A DNA stretch of 64,000 nucleotides. Source: Mermis nigrescens (lineage: Eukaryota; Nematoda; Enoplea; Mermithida; Mermithidae). The notes under the pieces are model-generated. The model made no database searches. It worked only from the letters and a program-made list of their open reading frames with translations, and was not told where the DNA came from. The translations under genes and the position numbers were made by a program. Shown one piece after another: positions 1 through 13,000 of this stretch. The stretch covers positions 744,001 to 808,000 of the forward strand of contig JAVLUZ010000412.1 of assembly GCA_036768485.1 (NCBI GenBank), given 5' to 3'. Numbering within the stretch: the stretch's first letter is position 1; each line of letters opens with the position of its first letter.

Positions 1-1665
1 CCCCCAAAAGCCAGAAAGTTTTCGACCCCCGATTTTTGGAAAAAAACAAATTTTTTAGCAGTTTTTAGGCCAAAACTTAGAGGTCACTTACCCCGCCCCC
101 TGAAAATGGCCGGAACCCCCTAAATTTTAGCTGTTACATGTATGCTACCAACGTTTAATTAATAGACTACTTACAGGCATTCTACATTATTTTATAGTAA
201 GAACATATTTTTCTTATCGTTCAGACAACCAGTTTGGGTGAGGGTCCCCTGCCATTTTAAGGGGGTCACCTGGCCAAAAACGACCAAAAAACAAAATTTA
301 AAAACCACACTATAAACCACCTCCAGAAAACAGATCATGAATTATGAATATCCAGCCCATATGAGGCACCGAAATACTAAATGAATTAATTCAATAATTT
401 AATCAATTTGATGCAATTATTCAATTGGATCATATGGTTCTCCAATCCAAATCATTTTGGTCGTAATAGAGTAAAAATTCGGGTCAGGTCCAAATGATTC
501 AGAAAATACTACCTGTACATTAGCGAGACAGAAAATTAGTACAGGGCCCCGTTGTAGATGTCTAAGAGTTTAGGGGCTAGGAGTAAACTTAACTCCTAGG
601 CTAGGAGTCTCCTAAAACGGGTAACAGATGTTGCTCCAAGATTAGGAGTAACTTCCATGAGTAAATAGAGAGTGATCAATATCGTTACTCCTAGCATAGG
701 TGCACAATGTCAGGGTCGGCAGGGAAGAAGGGTGAAATTCAAAAAATCCAAATAAGTGAATTTAAAATTTCACGATTTTTTGTCGTTTCAACGATCAAGA
801 TGGTCAAAATAGCCTATAAAACGTTTTTTCGTGGTAATATCACACTTTAAAAGCATTTTTAGTCCATTTTGACTGCATTATATAAGTTTTAACACTAAAA
901 ATGCAAAAAGTTATCAATTACTAGCACTTTTTGAGTAAAAAGTACTCAGTTAATGCGAAGCGCCAAATTTTTTCTAAAACGTTTTTACTGCGTTGGACCT
1001 CAAAAATGATGCAAAAACGTTTCATTATTCCAAAATCACCTGACAATACTTGTCCCGCTGATCCATCAGGTGGGGGTGAAGGGATCATACCCCCTCACCC
1101 CCTATGTGCATGTATGACTCCTAGCTAGGAGTGGTTTGGGAGTATAGACCTAGGAGTAGACTAATAGCAAAAAATCTAGGACTACGAGTACATGATACAA
1201 TCGATCTGTCGTCCAGCTAGTCTTTTGTCCGAATATCAAAATTAATCCCGGGCTTAAACAAAGGCTTCCTGCATGCAATAAATCATTTGCTCTATTGCGA
1301 GAAACGTATATACATCGCGATGAATCAGAAAGACAAATAGTAGAGCCAAAAGTATCCTAGAAATTTGTAAGCAACAACTAGGAGTACATTTACTCCTAGA
1401 CATCTGCAACTCAATTTTATTTTTACTCCTAGATAATCGGTTTTTTACTCCTAGCCCTGCTCCTAAATCTACTCCTATACTCTTAGCTTAGGAGTGACTT
1501 ACTCCTAACTTCTACAACCCTATTTACTCCTAACTCTTAGCTCCTAGAAATCCTAAGAGCTATCTGCAACCGGGCCAAGCATACAATGAATAAATAATAT
1601 ATATTACACCTAAATAATCAGTAATAAATAACCGATTGACTCAAGGGATCTATCAACAAGCCTAC
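1..1665. repeat. Left-edge MAEA intron: dispersed repeats including an AGGAGTAA-rich element
   Basis: Bases 1-160 carry a copy end of the TTACATGTATG-ended repeat also seen at 41651. Bases about 547-1575 form an element with inverted ends near GGCCCCGTTG and CAACCGGGCC, rich in TAGGAGTA motifs on both strands. The ends recall ISL2EU/Harbinger-type elements. I could not fix the target duplication. No further MAEA exon was found here. Confidence 0.45.
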
Positions 1666-1824
1666 TTCAGCATTGCATAGGTATGATATGTCATTATGAT
1701 CCGCTAAATTTATAGCTGTATCGTAATAGCCGGAGCGCAATAAATAGTCCACTAGGCATCTGTCGACCCGATTTCGCATCCACAAATCAATTGATGTCGC
1801 ATCGGTCTTGGAGTCTGTAGCCAC
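1666..1824 (-). CDS. MAEA: MAEA exon 2 (LisH region)
   Basis: The exon has 53 codons, phase 0 at both ends. The acceptor is a clean pyrimidine tract (AAATTATTTTCAG|GTGGCT) and the donor is GAA|GTAGGC. It encodes an acidic/serine linker and then the LisH-like helix pair, ending ...YLCNAE, where the human protein reads LVNIE. Confidence 0.85.
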
Positions 1825-3805
1825 CTGAAAATAATTTAGTGACTCTTGACTTAGGGACATTTTTGGTCATGCTTAATGCTTACGAAGAATGCAGATTAAA
1901 GAGGTTCCAAAAACGAGTCAGCAATCAGCTACGATGTAGATCGTGATTAGCCGGCTTCCGGCTTTCACTGATTTTTGGTCCTGTTTTATATCTATGTTGC
2001 ACAATGGGGTTATCCACCTACCAGAGAAGCATAACCCACTCTAACAGGCAATTTTGGACCAAAAGCTATTGCTTGAGCCACGAAAAAACGCGTCAAATAA
2101 CGTCTAACAGTATAATTTCAGATACATATACTTATTTTTTCGAGCAGTAGATGGTCAAATTCATTCATTCAGACAACTTTCTTCCATTTTTTCGTACATA
2201 TTCGATGTTACAGGTCAATCAATCGCCTTGTTATTGTTTTATAACAAATTTAATCATAAATATTCAAGAATAAAATAAGACGAATTAGGTATCAAAATTT
2301 GCAAAATTTGACATTAAATAAGTAAGAAAAATACACATCTACTCACCCTTCAAAAGAAACTCAATACATCCCCATCTCAGAATTTTTGAAAGTGTGCACG
2401 TAGGTATGTAATCAAAAATTACGATCTTATCTAACTACTATTATATAAATTTCATCTCTTAGTAGTCGAATTGACTACAATTGAAATTATATACAAAGAA
2501 CGCTCAAATAAAAACGATTACGAAAATGAACTGAGAGATGGTTAATTAAAAATAGAAAGTCGATGTTCCAAAGTAAAAAGACTTTCTCCCTAAGTTTAAA
2601 AAACCTACAAGATTTTGTGAAATGACAGCCTTTCAGGGCGTTGAGGTCTATACTCCTAACAAAATCTATAGAACCCCAAAATGAATTGATAGGAATGCTT
2701 TTTGGATAAACCGCCAAGCCAGACCCCCAGAACTTGGCTACTAATCATGTATGATTATGGCTATTATGCCACTTTTAGCGGTAAAAAACATTAAAAATAC
2801 AAAAATTTATTTTGATTCAACGTTAGGCCTTAGCACGATGTGCAATGCACGCATGATTTTTTGACCTCCACCCCAGCATTGAATGACTGACGAGCGCCGA
2901 TTTTCAGCAAACCTTTTTTTAAAAGAAACAAACGAAAATAAACTGATTATGTACCGATTTTTTGCTCAAAAAAGTCAATTTTTCCGGCCATTTTTGATGC
3001 CATACCGTTCTATTATATCAAGCTTTCTAAAACATGTTGCTATGTTTTAGTTTTAGGAATAAAAAGTATGATCAGAAACGTCTAAGTATTGTGTTTTTGG
3101 CGCGTAGCAAATGTTTTGGGGCCCACAAACACGTTTGAAAAACTTGCTGTATATACATATTAAATTCTATGCATGCAAATGAACCATACGACTCATATGC
3201 ACAGCTCAGTTGCAGTGCAAAGAAGAATTACAGAATATAAAAAATAAATAAGAAAATGATCTAGCGCTCAATTTAAACTATTCAATCGCCTTTTTTAATA
3301 AAAAATACATTACATTTTTCAACACATTGTTCGCCATAATATTCTAAATTCAATATTTCATCAAAAGCTTAGAGTAAGAAACTATGTATTTATGTTACGT
3401 AGGCAAGACCTCATGACGATATTATTCTCTAAAAAAGGTGCAAATAGAAAAAAATGAATAAACGAAAAATTTTATTTAAAAATTCAAACATATGCTGCGC
3501 TGCTCTGGCACCTTCAGGTGATTAAGTCGCCTCTTCAACAAACTAGCAGCGCAGTACTCTTCCTCAACAGCTTCGGATGCTTTGCGTTTCAAAGTAGTCA
3601 ATTTCTCCAGCAAATGTCCAACAGCGCCATGCATTTCTTTAACACGAACAGTAGGTTTGGCCAAAATTGATTCAAGTTCACCAACAACACCACCAACTCT
3701 ATTAAATTCCCTTTCGATAGTCTTTTGAGTGGCCCTAAACTTTTTATTCAATTGTTCGTAGGGCACAATCAATGTTGAATGCTCTAATGCTTTGACACTG
3801 GCCAT
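1666..3805 (-). CDS. MAEA: MAEA, 5' part: CTLH/GID E3 ubiquitin ligase subunit (first two exons)
   Basis: MAEA is the RING-like subunit that, with RMND5, forms the catalytic pair of the CTLH (GID) E3 ubiquitin ligase. Two exons are visible, 3805-3512 and 1824-1666, joined in phase 0 into 151 codons. The N-terminal part matches the family in order: a segment like VPYEQLNKKFRATQKTI, a helical/coiled stretch, then KRRLNHLK at the exon end. Exon 2 carries the LisH-type segment from about residue 118 (VDRCLVDYLLRSGYYDTAIN). The start at 3805 fits the family's N terminus. The CTLH and RING-like domains are not seen and must lie left of base 1, because the second exon ends with a donor (GAA|GTAGGC). 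The gene begins 142 bp downstream of the IER3IP1 stop codon on the same strand. Identification is by recalled family similarity, not by search. Confidence 0.9.
1985..2420. repeat. Dispersed repeat, copy 1 (second copy about 42893-43270)
   Basis: This about 400-bp stretch inside MAEA intron 1 matches 42893-43270 along its length at diverged identity. Shared stretches include GGACCAAAA, AAATATT and AAATAAAATA(A/C)GAC. No terminal structure was defined. Confidence 0.5.
3512..3805 (-). CDS. MAEA: MAEA exon 1 (coding start)
   Basis: The exon has 98 codons, from ATG at 3805-3803 to ...HLK, followed by a donor read as AAG|GTGCCA, which is weaker than consensus. Intron 1 is about 1.7 kb. The open frame runs on to 3476, but family alignment and phase both support ending at 3512. 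Confidence 0.85.
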
Positions 3806-3910
3806 ATGAGTGCGCTTTAACCGCAGTGATCAATAATAAAGTCTTCAATCGATATGCATATAAATTTTTAGCGAAACACCGTATCCCAATTCATGAAATA
3901 AATACAAATA

Positions 3911-3912
3911 CT
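3911..3912 (-). promoter_or_regulatory. Candidate splice acceptor in the IER3IP1-MAEA spacer
   Basis: An AG after TTTATATTTTAG lies 36 bp past the IER3IP1 stop and about 105 bp before the MAEA ATG. It could serve a downstream 5' UTR exon or a spliced-leader acceptor. This is inference only. Confidence 0.3.
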
Positions 3913-3947
3913 AAAATATAAATGAATAATGTGTAAAGTGCGACGGG

Positions 3948-4003
3948 TTAACCGACCAGCAATTTGACGAAAATGACGACAATGTTGATTGCGATCAAGG
4001 GAA
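3948..4003 (-). CDS. IER3IP1: IER3IP1 exon 3 with stop
   Basis: The last exon is 56 bp, with acceptor CTGTTTTTCAG|TT. It encodes the C-terminal hydrophobic helix and a TAA stop at 3950-3948. The intron before it is only 64 bp. Confidence 0.9.
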
Positions 4004-7000
4004 CTGAAAAACAGACGAGATTTAAAAACGAGGTTTTTTTGAGTACTAAGTAAGTACACATTCATACCGCGCATAACAGTCTGGACGGATGAAATGACGT
4101 TGATAAGCTTTGACTTGGTAGAGCTGGAATCATCATGGAAGCCGGAGTACTCTTTGGTCCAACCAACTGCAAAAAACCAGACATTAATCGAGATCCATTT
4201 CACGACGAGGGATTCGAACAGTCAGAAAAATACATAGAGCCATCCATACAAACATACACACGGTCAATAATTCTGGAAACCACGTAATTTTCCTGATAAA
4301 TTCGTAGCAAAGATGCCGTTTTAAGCAATTTTAGCTATCTGATTGCGCAGAAATGTCCACACCATATACTGTTTTTTGATTATAAATTTTTCGACTTACT
4401 CGTACTTCTTAGATGTTTTTTTTCGAAATTGCAGAGCATACTGCACATGTTGTCACAGTCTATAAAACGAGAGACCAAAACAATTATATATGAACATTTT
4501 TAATATTGATTTGGCAGCCGTTTTCATTTTTCAGTAACTAGAACTGATACTTTCCTCGATCGGTTCTAAGTTCCTAATAGATTAAAACAAAAAAGGGAAC
4601 ACAACAGAACGACATAAATTTCTGGAATATTCTTAAATTTAAATCGAATAAGCTTTCACGTTTTTAGTGCTAAACTTATTCTGATTCAGCTGATTCATAT
4701 GTAATATGAATGTGGGTATTAGTGTAACTTATCTTCACCTTGGTACTTGTGCATTTTATGGCCGATTTCAAAGTTTTTGAATTAGTGGTATATACGACGA
4801 TTGAGACAAACAGACTCTAACTGGGATCGAACCTGAGACCTCTGGCACCAAAAAGACGGACACGTTATCCACTCAGCCACACCACCTGATACTTTAAGAA
4901 GTTAACGACTTGCTAATCAACATTACCCCTGCCGAAGCATCCAAATATCATGATTAGACTTATGCCAGCACGATGAAGGTTTATCCTTAGCCTACATAAT
5001 GGAGTAAGTGTGTAGATTTCTGGGATAACTTGAGAATTCAGATTGGTGTCAGACATGGGCTAAGCCATAAATGGAGCAAAAATTGCTCCGCTCGCTTCGC
5101 CCACTCTGTTATTTTCGCCCCATTTGTCTCAGGCTTAGCTCATGCGCTGGCACCAATGTGAATGCACATAACTAAGCCTAGGACATTGGTAACAACAACC
5201 CAATGAATGTTTATAACCATATCTGGGAGATAAAATCTTTAGACAAATTCAAAAATCCGACTTAGAAAAAAGTTACTTACAGGACCTCAAAATAGTCTTT
5301 CAACAAACGTTTTGAATCCAAAAAAATATCCTGTAGATAATTGAATTTATTTCGAACACCTTAGAAAAATTTTGATGGACCGTAAAAAATTCTATGACCC
5401 GACCCATGGAAAAGTTACTTGAAGATGGCAATTATGAAAAAAACCAAACATTTTTTTCTAATTCAGAAAAAAAGTATTTATATAAAATTTTTTTGTAAAA
5501 TATAAAGATCTATAAAGGTGGTGGAGATATACTACAGGTACGGGGAGATGTAGTCTCGAAGGTGGAAGTAAGCTACACTAGGGATGGACCGAGTCCAAGT
5601 ATCCGGACCCGGATCCGGCACTATCCGACGATTTTTCTGGATCCGGACCCGAAATTTTCGAAAGTAAAGATCCGGAACCGGACCCGAAATTTTCCAAAGT
5701 AAAGATTCGGACCCGAAAATTATGAATTTTTGGGAACCGAGTCAAACAATTTTCTCAGTAAACTGAGAAATAAGTATTTAATCCCAAAGATTGCTGGTTG
5801 GAAAAATCATAGGTAGCGCGTACCCATAATATACTTGGGTACCCCTAACACCTGTGCACCCCCTACAGCTATAACGGGACACTTCTGGAAGGTGCGGTTT
5901 TTTTAAAGAAAGATAATAAAAAAATTCGCTGCCCGTGTTTTTTTGCTTTTCTTGAAACTTAAATCTGACTGTGTGAAGAAGGTGTAAAGTTTTTGTGTAA
6001 CGTTATAACATAGGACAAATTTTGGGACATTTATAATGCGGCATGTGGACAACTGAGTATTGATGACTAGAAGAATTGAACAGCATAGGATAATAGAGGG
6101 ATGAATTCTACAGATGGCACTTTTTTTGTTTTTGAAATTCGCATCAGTTATCGAATGACAGTGTAAAGCAGTGCGAAAATATGGGGGTGTAAAAGCACAT
6201 TTTGGTCGAGTTTTCAACCTGCTTATGTCTGATACTTAGTCCGGTTATGAGTTTTTTAAAATGTTTTCTGACAGAAATGTAGAGCGGATCAAGGGCTACA
6301 TTCTGCATATAAGCAAAGTCTTCTACGCTCTATAGTGAGTTAGATCCTGGGGTTTAAAGTTTACACTCTAGTGGATGGTGTAAAAAACTGATTTTAAGTA
6401 AGATTTCTCTGCCAAATTTTTTCGCTTATGAGTCAGGGTAAATTGAATACAGCAGTAATAAAGTGCCTCTCAGGGGCTACACATCGCAGCAAACTGCATT
6501 TTAAAAAACACAATATTGAGTTATTTATGGGTGTGTAAAGTTCGAAATCAGAGGTAAAAATGGGCGAAAAAACACGTTTTTTCCGAATTTTGATTAATAA
6601 ATCATACCAAATAATTTTTGCAAGAGAATTTTGGCACACAGAAATGTACTACGATTTAAAAGCTACAAATTGTACCAAACCGAATTTCTTTAAACTCAAT
6701 GGAGAGTTCGGTACGGAATTTTAAAGTTTACAATGTTCTAAATGATGGAAAATACGTTATTGTTGCGTTTTTTGTTCGCCACTTTCTCCGTCCAGAAGTC
6801 GGGATAAGTCCCATAGAATAAAAATAAAGTGCTTTATATCGGGTGCATGTCAAAGCAAATTGTCTATACATTAATATTTAGCAAGTGTAAAGTCAACAAT
6901 TTGGTGTTTAAAATGCGTTTCTGTCTTGTTTTTTCTGCCTGCTTCTCCGGTTATGAGTCAGCTACACGATTATCAAGTCTAGAAATGGACCAAAAACCAA

Positions 7001-10000
7001 ATTTGATATGCCAGTCTGGCGTATATGTTTACACTCTACAGTGTTGTAAAGTGGTTTACACCTATTGTTAGTTTGCCCATAGAACATTATGGAGACTTAA
7101 TTTTTTCTATAAATATTAATTGTAATATCGGAACTAGAGCTGTGCCGGGGCCGCCTTTTTTGCCGGGGCCTGGCCGGGGCCAAGTAAAGCGTGCTTTACC
7201 GTGTTCATAGTACGACCCTACCCTACCCCTTATACCTATGTACATATATATTCTTGCTAGTAGATATGCGCGTCAAGCGTTACTATTTGTTGGGATTACA
7301 AGATATAACAGAACATGGGCATTGGGAGGCTTGGGACGTGGGCGTGGGGGTTAGGGGTATGCATCCCCCCAAAAGTTGGAATACCCCCCAGAATTCAATT
7401 TTTGAAATTTTTTTGCTTTTTTAGCGATTTTTTGATGCCAAGGGATAGTGCTCGACGAGAAACGTCGGAAAATGGTGTTTTTCACCACCACCCCCAGAAA
7501 TTTTTTCACACTCCCAAAATTTCGGTGCTGCCCACCTATGGTCTAGACCCCCAGAATTCACACTCTCCCCCCAAAAAATCCGCTAGACGCCCCAGAAATT
7601 GATTTTCAGAATTTTTTGTGTTTCTGAGATTTTTTGATGCCAATGGATAGCTCTCATTGAGAAACGCAAGAAAACGGTGTTTTTTCGCCCTACCATATAT
7701 TATCAGGCGCTTTTTGACTTCGAAAAGTTTTGGAACCCTATAATTTTTGAGCGGCCCATGTATGGATTTAACTCCTCTGACTTGGACGCGTTTTTCAATT
7801 AGCTTTACTTCGCACTTTTTTAGGCTTATTATTCTATTTGTTCTGATAGACGTAGCTGTCTGCTACCAAGCAAGCTGGAAAGCTCGGCTATATGAATTGC
7901 AATTCAAAATATGTCAATTTTGATTATTAACTAGAAATTTGCACCAACCTGACATAATAAAATAAAGATTTGAATTAGCAAGATGTGTGGTGTTGCTTGA
8001 AATTGAGCTTGAAGGTAAATCTGCTCAAAACATTATCAATTTTCTACATTATAATCAATTATAACACTGGCCCCGGCCTGGCCCCGGCACAGCTCTAATC
8101 GGAACAATATCAAAATTACGAATCTGACCAGAATCTTCTTTACACTAGGTGTTTACATGAAGTTTACACTACATATGTATTTATCTTCGTTTTTGAGCAT
8201 TCCAGAAACCTAATTTTTTCCTGGAGTCTAGAAATTTTCAAAGAAACAAATGTGAGACGTCACGTAGGCGCGTTTGTTTACATCCAACAGTGATGTAAAG
8301 TAGTTTACACTCATTGTTTATTTGTCCTCAGACCACTGTAGACATGCAATTTTTTCATAAATGTTGATAATAATATCCGAGTAATATCAGATTTACAAAT
8401 CGGAATAAAATCCTCTTTACACTAGGCGGTTGTGTAAAGTTTACACTGCTAATTAATCTTCGTTCTAGAGCTTTGCGAAAACCGGAATTTTTTGCCGAAA
8501 TCTGAAAATTTACATAGAATCAAATAAGGGACGTCAGCTGGGCGCGTTTGTTTACACTCAACAGTGATGTAAAGTGGTTTATCTTCGTTCTAGAGCTTTG
8601 CAAAAACCTAAATTTTTTTGCCGAAATCTGAAAATTTACATGGAATCAAATAAGAGACGTCAGCTGGGCGCGTTTGTTTACACTCAACAGTGATGTAAAG
8701 TGGTTTACATCTGTGTCTATTTGTCATTAAACCGTTATGGAGACGTAATTCTTTCATGAATGTTGATCGTAATATCGAATTTACAAATCCGACTAAAATC
8801 TTCTTTACATTCGTTGCTAGTGTAAAGTTTACACTATATAATAGCTTCATTCTAGAGCCTCACGGTAACTTAGTTTTTCTCTAAAGTCGTAAAATATATA
8901 TGGAAACAGATCTGATACGTCTGCTAGGGGCGCATGAAGAGAAGTGTAAAGTGATTAACACCTAATGTTAATTTGTTCTTGAGAACATTATAGAGCTTTC
9001 ATTTCTTAATAAATGCTGATCGTTATATCAGAGCAATATCGAAATTATTAATCCCACTAAAATTCTTTACACTCTTGTGTAAAGTTTAAAATGTAAATTA
9101 AGTTGAGCTCTAGAAAGTTTTGGAAGCATATTTCTTTACAGGATATTCTACGTAACATAAGAATTACTAATCAGAATGTTTGTTTCTTCTACAACTAGTA
9201 GCTTTGTAAAGTTTAAACCATTCAATTATTAGAAGAACCGCACAGTAAATGAAATCTAGTATTGTATTTCCAAATCTTGCTAATTAAGAGTGGGAGTATT
9301 AGCAAAGAAAAATGCTCCGATGGAACAAAAAAGGGGAATATAATTGGGATTGTGAATTATCGAGGATGTAAAAGGAGGGGACTAGGAAAAATCTCCCTGT
9401 TATATGCCAAGAATCGAAAAATATGTAAAAAATCAGACTTTCTCTAAACAATGCAAAAAATCGAAGTATATTCTGCGGCCTTTGAAAAATGTAAAAGTTT
9501 AGTAAACAATTGCTGTAGACATGTGTAAAAGAGTATCTACATAAGGTCTGTTGCACGTCAGCTTCCGTGTTTCCTACTGCTTTGAACCAACAATATCATC
9601 GATTGTCTTGAATGCATCGATATGTACTATTTCATTCAATACGCTTAGCTACTGCATTGCTAATTCGCTGCTTTTTTCAATCACTTTTTTGGGAATTTGA
9701 ATATTGCTTGCACTTTGACACTTAGAATGGCTGTATCTGCTAAGTGACATGCTTAGTAATAATGAAATACGAACAACTTAATTATGATTTGATAAGAGCA
9801 TTTATTTTTCAGTCACATTATTAAGCAACTCAAAGTTGAATGAAGTCTACAAAAAGTTGCATTACGTAATATGCTTTTAAGATATTATGTCAATCAGAAA
9901 AAATTATTTTAAAATAACACGTTTTTCAGAGACCGCAGAATATACTTCGATTTTTTGCATTGTTTAGAGAAAGTCTAATTTTTTACATATTTTGCGATTC

Positions 10001-13000
10001 TTGGCATATAACATAGGGAGATTTTTCCTAGTCCCCTCCTTTTACATCCTCGATAATTCACAATCCCAAGTATATTCCCCTTTTTTGTTCCATCGGAGCA
10101 TTTTTCTTTGCTAGTTTAAATATGCTTGCAGCGAGGGTTATATAGCAGTGAGTGAGTGAGGTTTAACAAATCGGACCGATGAATGTTTTTTCCTGACTTT
10201 TATTAACCTTAGACGTAGCGATGTGGTTTATGGCATACAACTGTAGTGCTTAAACATTATAACATTACGTGGATGGCGTTGAGCCGGCGGACCCAGGCTG
10301 TCGCAATTACCATTTAAATTTAATATCTTTTTGTATTTTCTTTTATTCATGCGGTATTATGTGTCACGTATTTTCTATTTCGGGAATTAACATATGTAGA
10401 AGCGCGGATTTTGGAGCGAAAATATTTTGCATATTTTTATTTGCATCTATTCAAATAGAGTATTATCATGATGGCAGAGTTACGCTCGAAGGCTGAGTTT
10501 TGACATGATAAGATTCGAAATAGCTTATACTAGAAGTATTGAATAATTGGAAGAAACTTTCATGTTAAGAATTGATTTAGTAGAGCAGCATTAAACTAGG
10601 GACAATTTGCAGATGTAGCCTTTAATTTATTTCATTGTCTGGAAAAAACAAAGTTAAGTCATCACAGTTTCACTTCATGAACATTGAAAAAACGATTTAA
10701 TGAGCTATGTACATCATACAAATCCATTTATCATGAGCCCATAGGATCAAAGCTAGCTAAGCCTTATTTGGAACAGTATTATTCATTATTTATTTATGAT
10801 TTCTGATCATGTTACTAAGTGTTATTTTTTTGTACTCGGCAAAGGTTTTTACCGATGTACAAAGACTTTTCGGAACAGTCTTTGTACATGTACAAAGATT
10901 TTTGGGAAGACAAAAATTGCAAAAATTGAGTAATTGTGTGTTCTATATATCTTTATTATGGCAGAAATAGCATTTCAAAAGTAAAAATGTCAAATTTTTT
11001 GGTGCTTCGCACCGTTTCAAGACAATTCTCAGTGATTTCTGCCCTTAGACCCAGAAATTAGCTAAAATAGGGCGTGGGTAGAATCCGGAAAGGGAAAATG
11101 GGTAGAAGCCGGAAATGGAAAATGGTTCATTTTCAAAATTTTCGGTCGTAAATGTCAAACTCATGTCGTTTTTCACAAAATTTCTCTATTTTTGAAGAAA
11201 TTTCGAAAGCGTTACTAAAAATGGAAAAAGTCTACAAAAAAAAACTGGAAAAAACTGAAAATTGTTTATTTCTTCGTCTTTTCACTCAAAATTCTCCTCT
11301 TTTGAAAAAATTGACCTTCCAGATGCGAAAAAATCGTTATCCACTTCGACTACAACGATTTTGTCGCAGATGGAAAATCGCCGGAACATGGAAAAATAGG
11401 TAAAACCCGGAAATGGAAAATATTCCATTTCCTTTATTTTCAACGGAAAATGGTTCATTTTCAAAATTTTCGGTCGTAAATGTCAAACTCAAGTCGTTTT
11501 TCACCAAATTTCTCTATTTTTGAAGAAATTTCGAAGGCGTAACTAAAAATGGAAGTCTAAAAAATGGAAAAAATTAACCTTCCAGATCCGAAAAAATCGT
11601 TATCCACTTCGACTACAACGATTTCGTCGCAGATGGAAAATCGCCGGAAAATGGAAAAATAGCGCAAAACCCGGAAATGGAAAATAGAAAATTTTATATT
11701 TTATTTATTTTCAATGGAAAATGGTTAATTTTCAAAATTTTCGGTCGTAAATGTCAAACTCATGTCGTTTTTCACTGAATTTCTCTATTTTTGAAAAAAT
11801 TTCGAAAGCATAACTAAAAATGGAAGGTATACAGCAATGGAAAAAACGGAAAATTGTTTATTCCATTTTTGTTGAATTTTTTTATTTTCAGTTGCGCTTT
11901 TGGAATTTCTTCAAAAATAAAGAAATTTGGTGAGAAACGACATGATTTCGACATTCACAACCGAAAATTTTGGAAATTAACTATTTTCCGTTGAAAATAG
12001 AGGAAATGGAAATTTTCCATTTTCCGGGTTTTACCCTATTTTTCCATTTTACGGCTTCCGGCTTTACCCATTTTCCATTTCCATTTCCGGATTTTACCTT
12101 TCACCCCTAAAATTTTGTGCTTATAAAATGTACAAAGATTTTTCGGAAGGCAAAAACTGTAAAGAGGTGTGAAATTCCCTAAAATTTTCGGCGCTTTGCG
12201 CCGAAATGAATAATTGTTTGTCCTATATATCTTTAAAATAGCAGAATTTGCAATTAGAATGGAAAAATGTCAAATTTTTCGGCGCTTCGGCGCCGTTTTG
12301 AGACAATTTTCAGTAATTTTTGGCGTCAGAAACCCAGAAATTAGCTAAAATACACTACCAAAAAATCGAAAACCCTATTTTACCACACTAAAATAGCTAC
12401 TGTACTATATTATAGTACACAAAAATTTTACAAAATGTACAAAGATTGTTGGGGACCATCTTTGTACATGTACAAACGGACCTTGTACAAAAAACACTGA
12501 TGTTACCAGCCTCATCTTATCTGAAAACAATAAATATAATAATGTAATATGAAAGCAGATATAAATAATTATTGCACAGTTTAGGGTACCTTTGGACCCG
12601 GATCCGGTCGGGTCTAAGGTCAAAGATCCGGATCCGAAATTTTAATTTGCTGAGATCCGGATCCGGAATTTTGAAAGACTAAGATCCGGACCCGGAATTT
12701 TCAAAATTTTGAATCCGGTCCATCCCTAAGCTACACTAATACCATCAATGTGACGCGGAGTTACGTTTCAAAAGTAATTATTTAAAATACAGCTGAGACT
12801 GATACATATTACATACTTTTTATAAACAACTTCTTTAATTTAAACAGGCATTTTCAATGCGGAAAAACTAAATAAGAAACCCAAGGATTTTTGAAGCCAA
12901 GAAACTAACAATCCTAGGTAATGCCAATCCTGGGTAGGACGTTATCGATAAGTATTCTAGAAATCAGTCAGATACGCGTCATCGCTATCTTATTTTTCTT

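Larger units (their letters stand above)
5808..10116. mobile_element. Helitron-like element, copy 1, with dense GTGTAAA/TTTACAC motifs
   Basis: The left end begins TCATAGGTAGCGCG, as at 47859. The right end has a hairpin region (CCATCGGAGCATT) followed by CTAG. The element sits between A and T, which fits Helitron rules. Dozens of GTGTAAA and TTTACAC words, some as GTGTAAAGTTTACAC palindromes, lie between 5930 and 9210. No Rep/helicase sequence was recognised, so it would be non-autonomous. Assignment is inference. Confidence 0.45.
5579..12728. mobile_element. hAT-type element with CCGGATCC subterminal arrays, filled by nested insertions
   Basis: The ends TAGGGATGGACCG and its reverse complement CGGTCCATCCCTA are flanked by an exact 8-bp duplication, agctacac (5571-5578 and 12729-12736). 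Both termini carry arrays of GATCCGG / CCGGACCC within 150 bp. The interior holds the GTGTAAA-rich region, the 7135-8097 element, the foldback at 9298 and the MITE at 10817. No transposase reading frame was recognised. Confidence 0.8.

Noticed and set aside
4810..4885. Working tRNA gene
   Set aside because: A- and B-box-like words are present but T-stem pairs are broken, so it is reported only as tRNA-derived.
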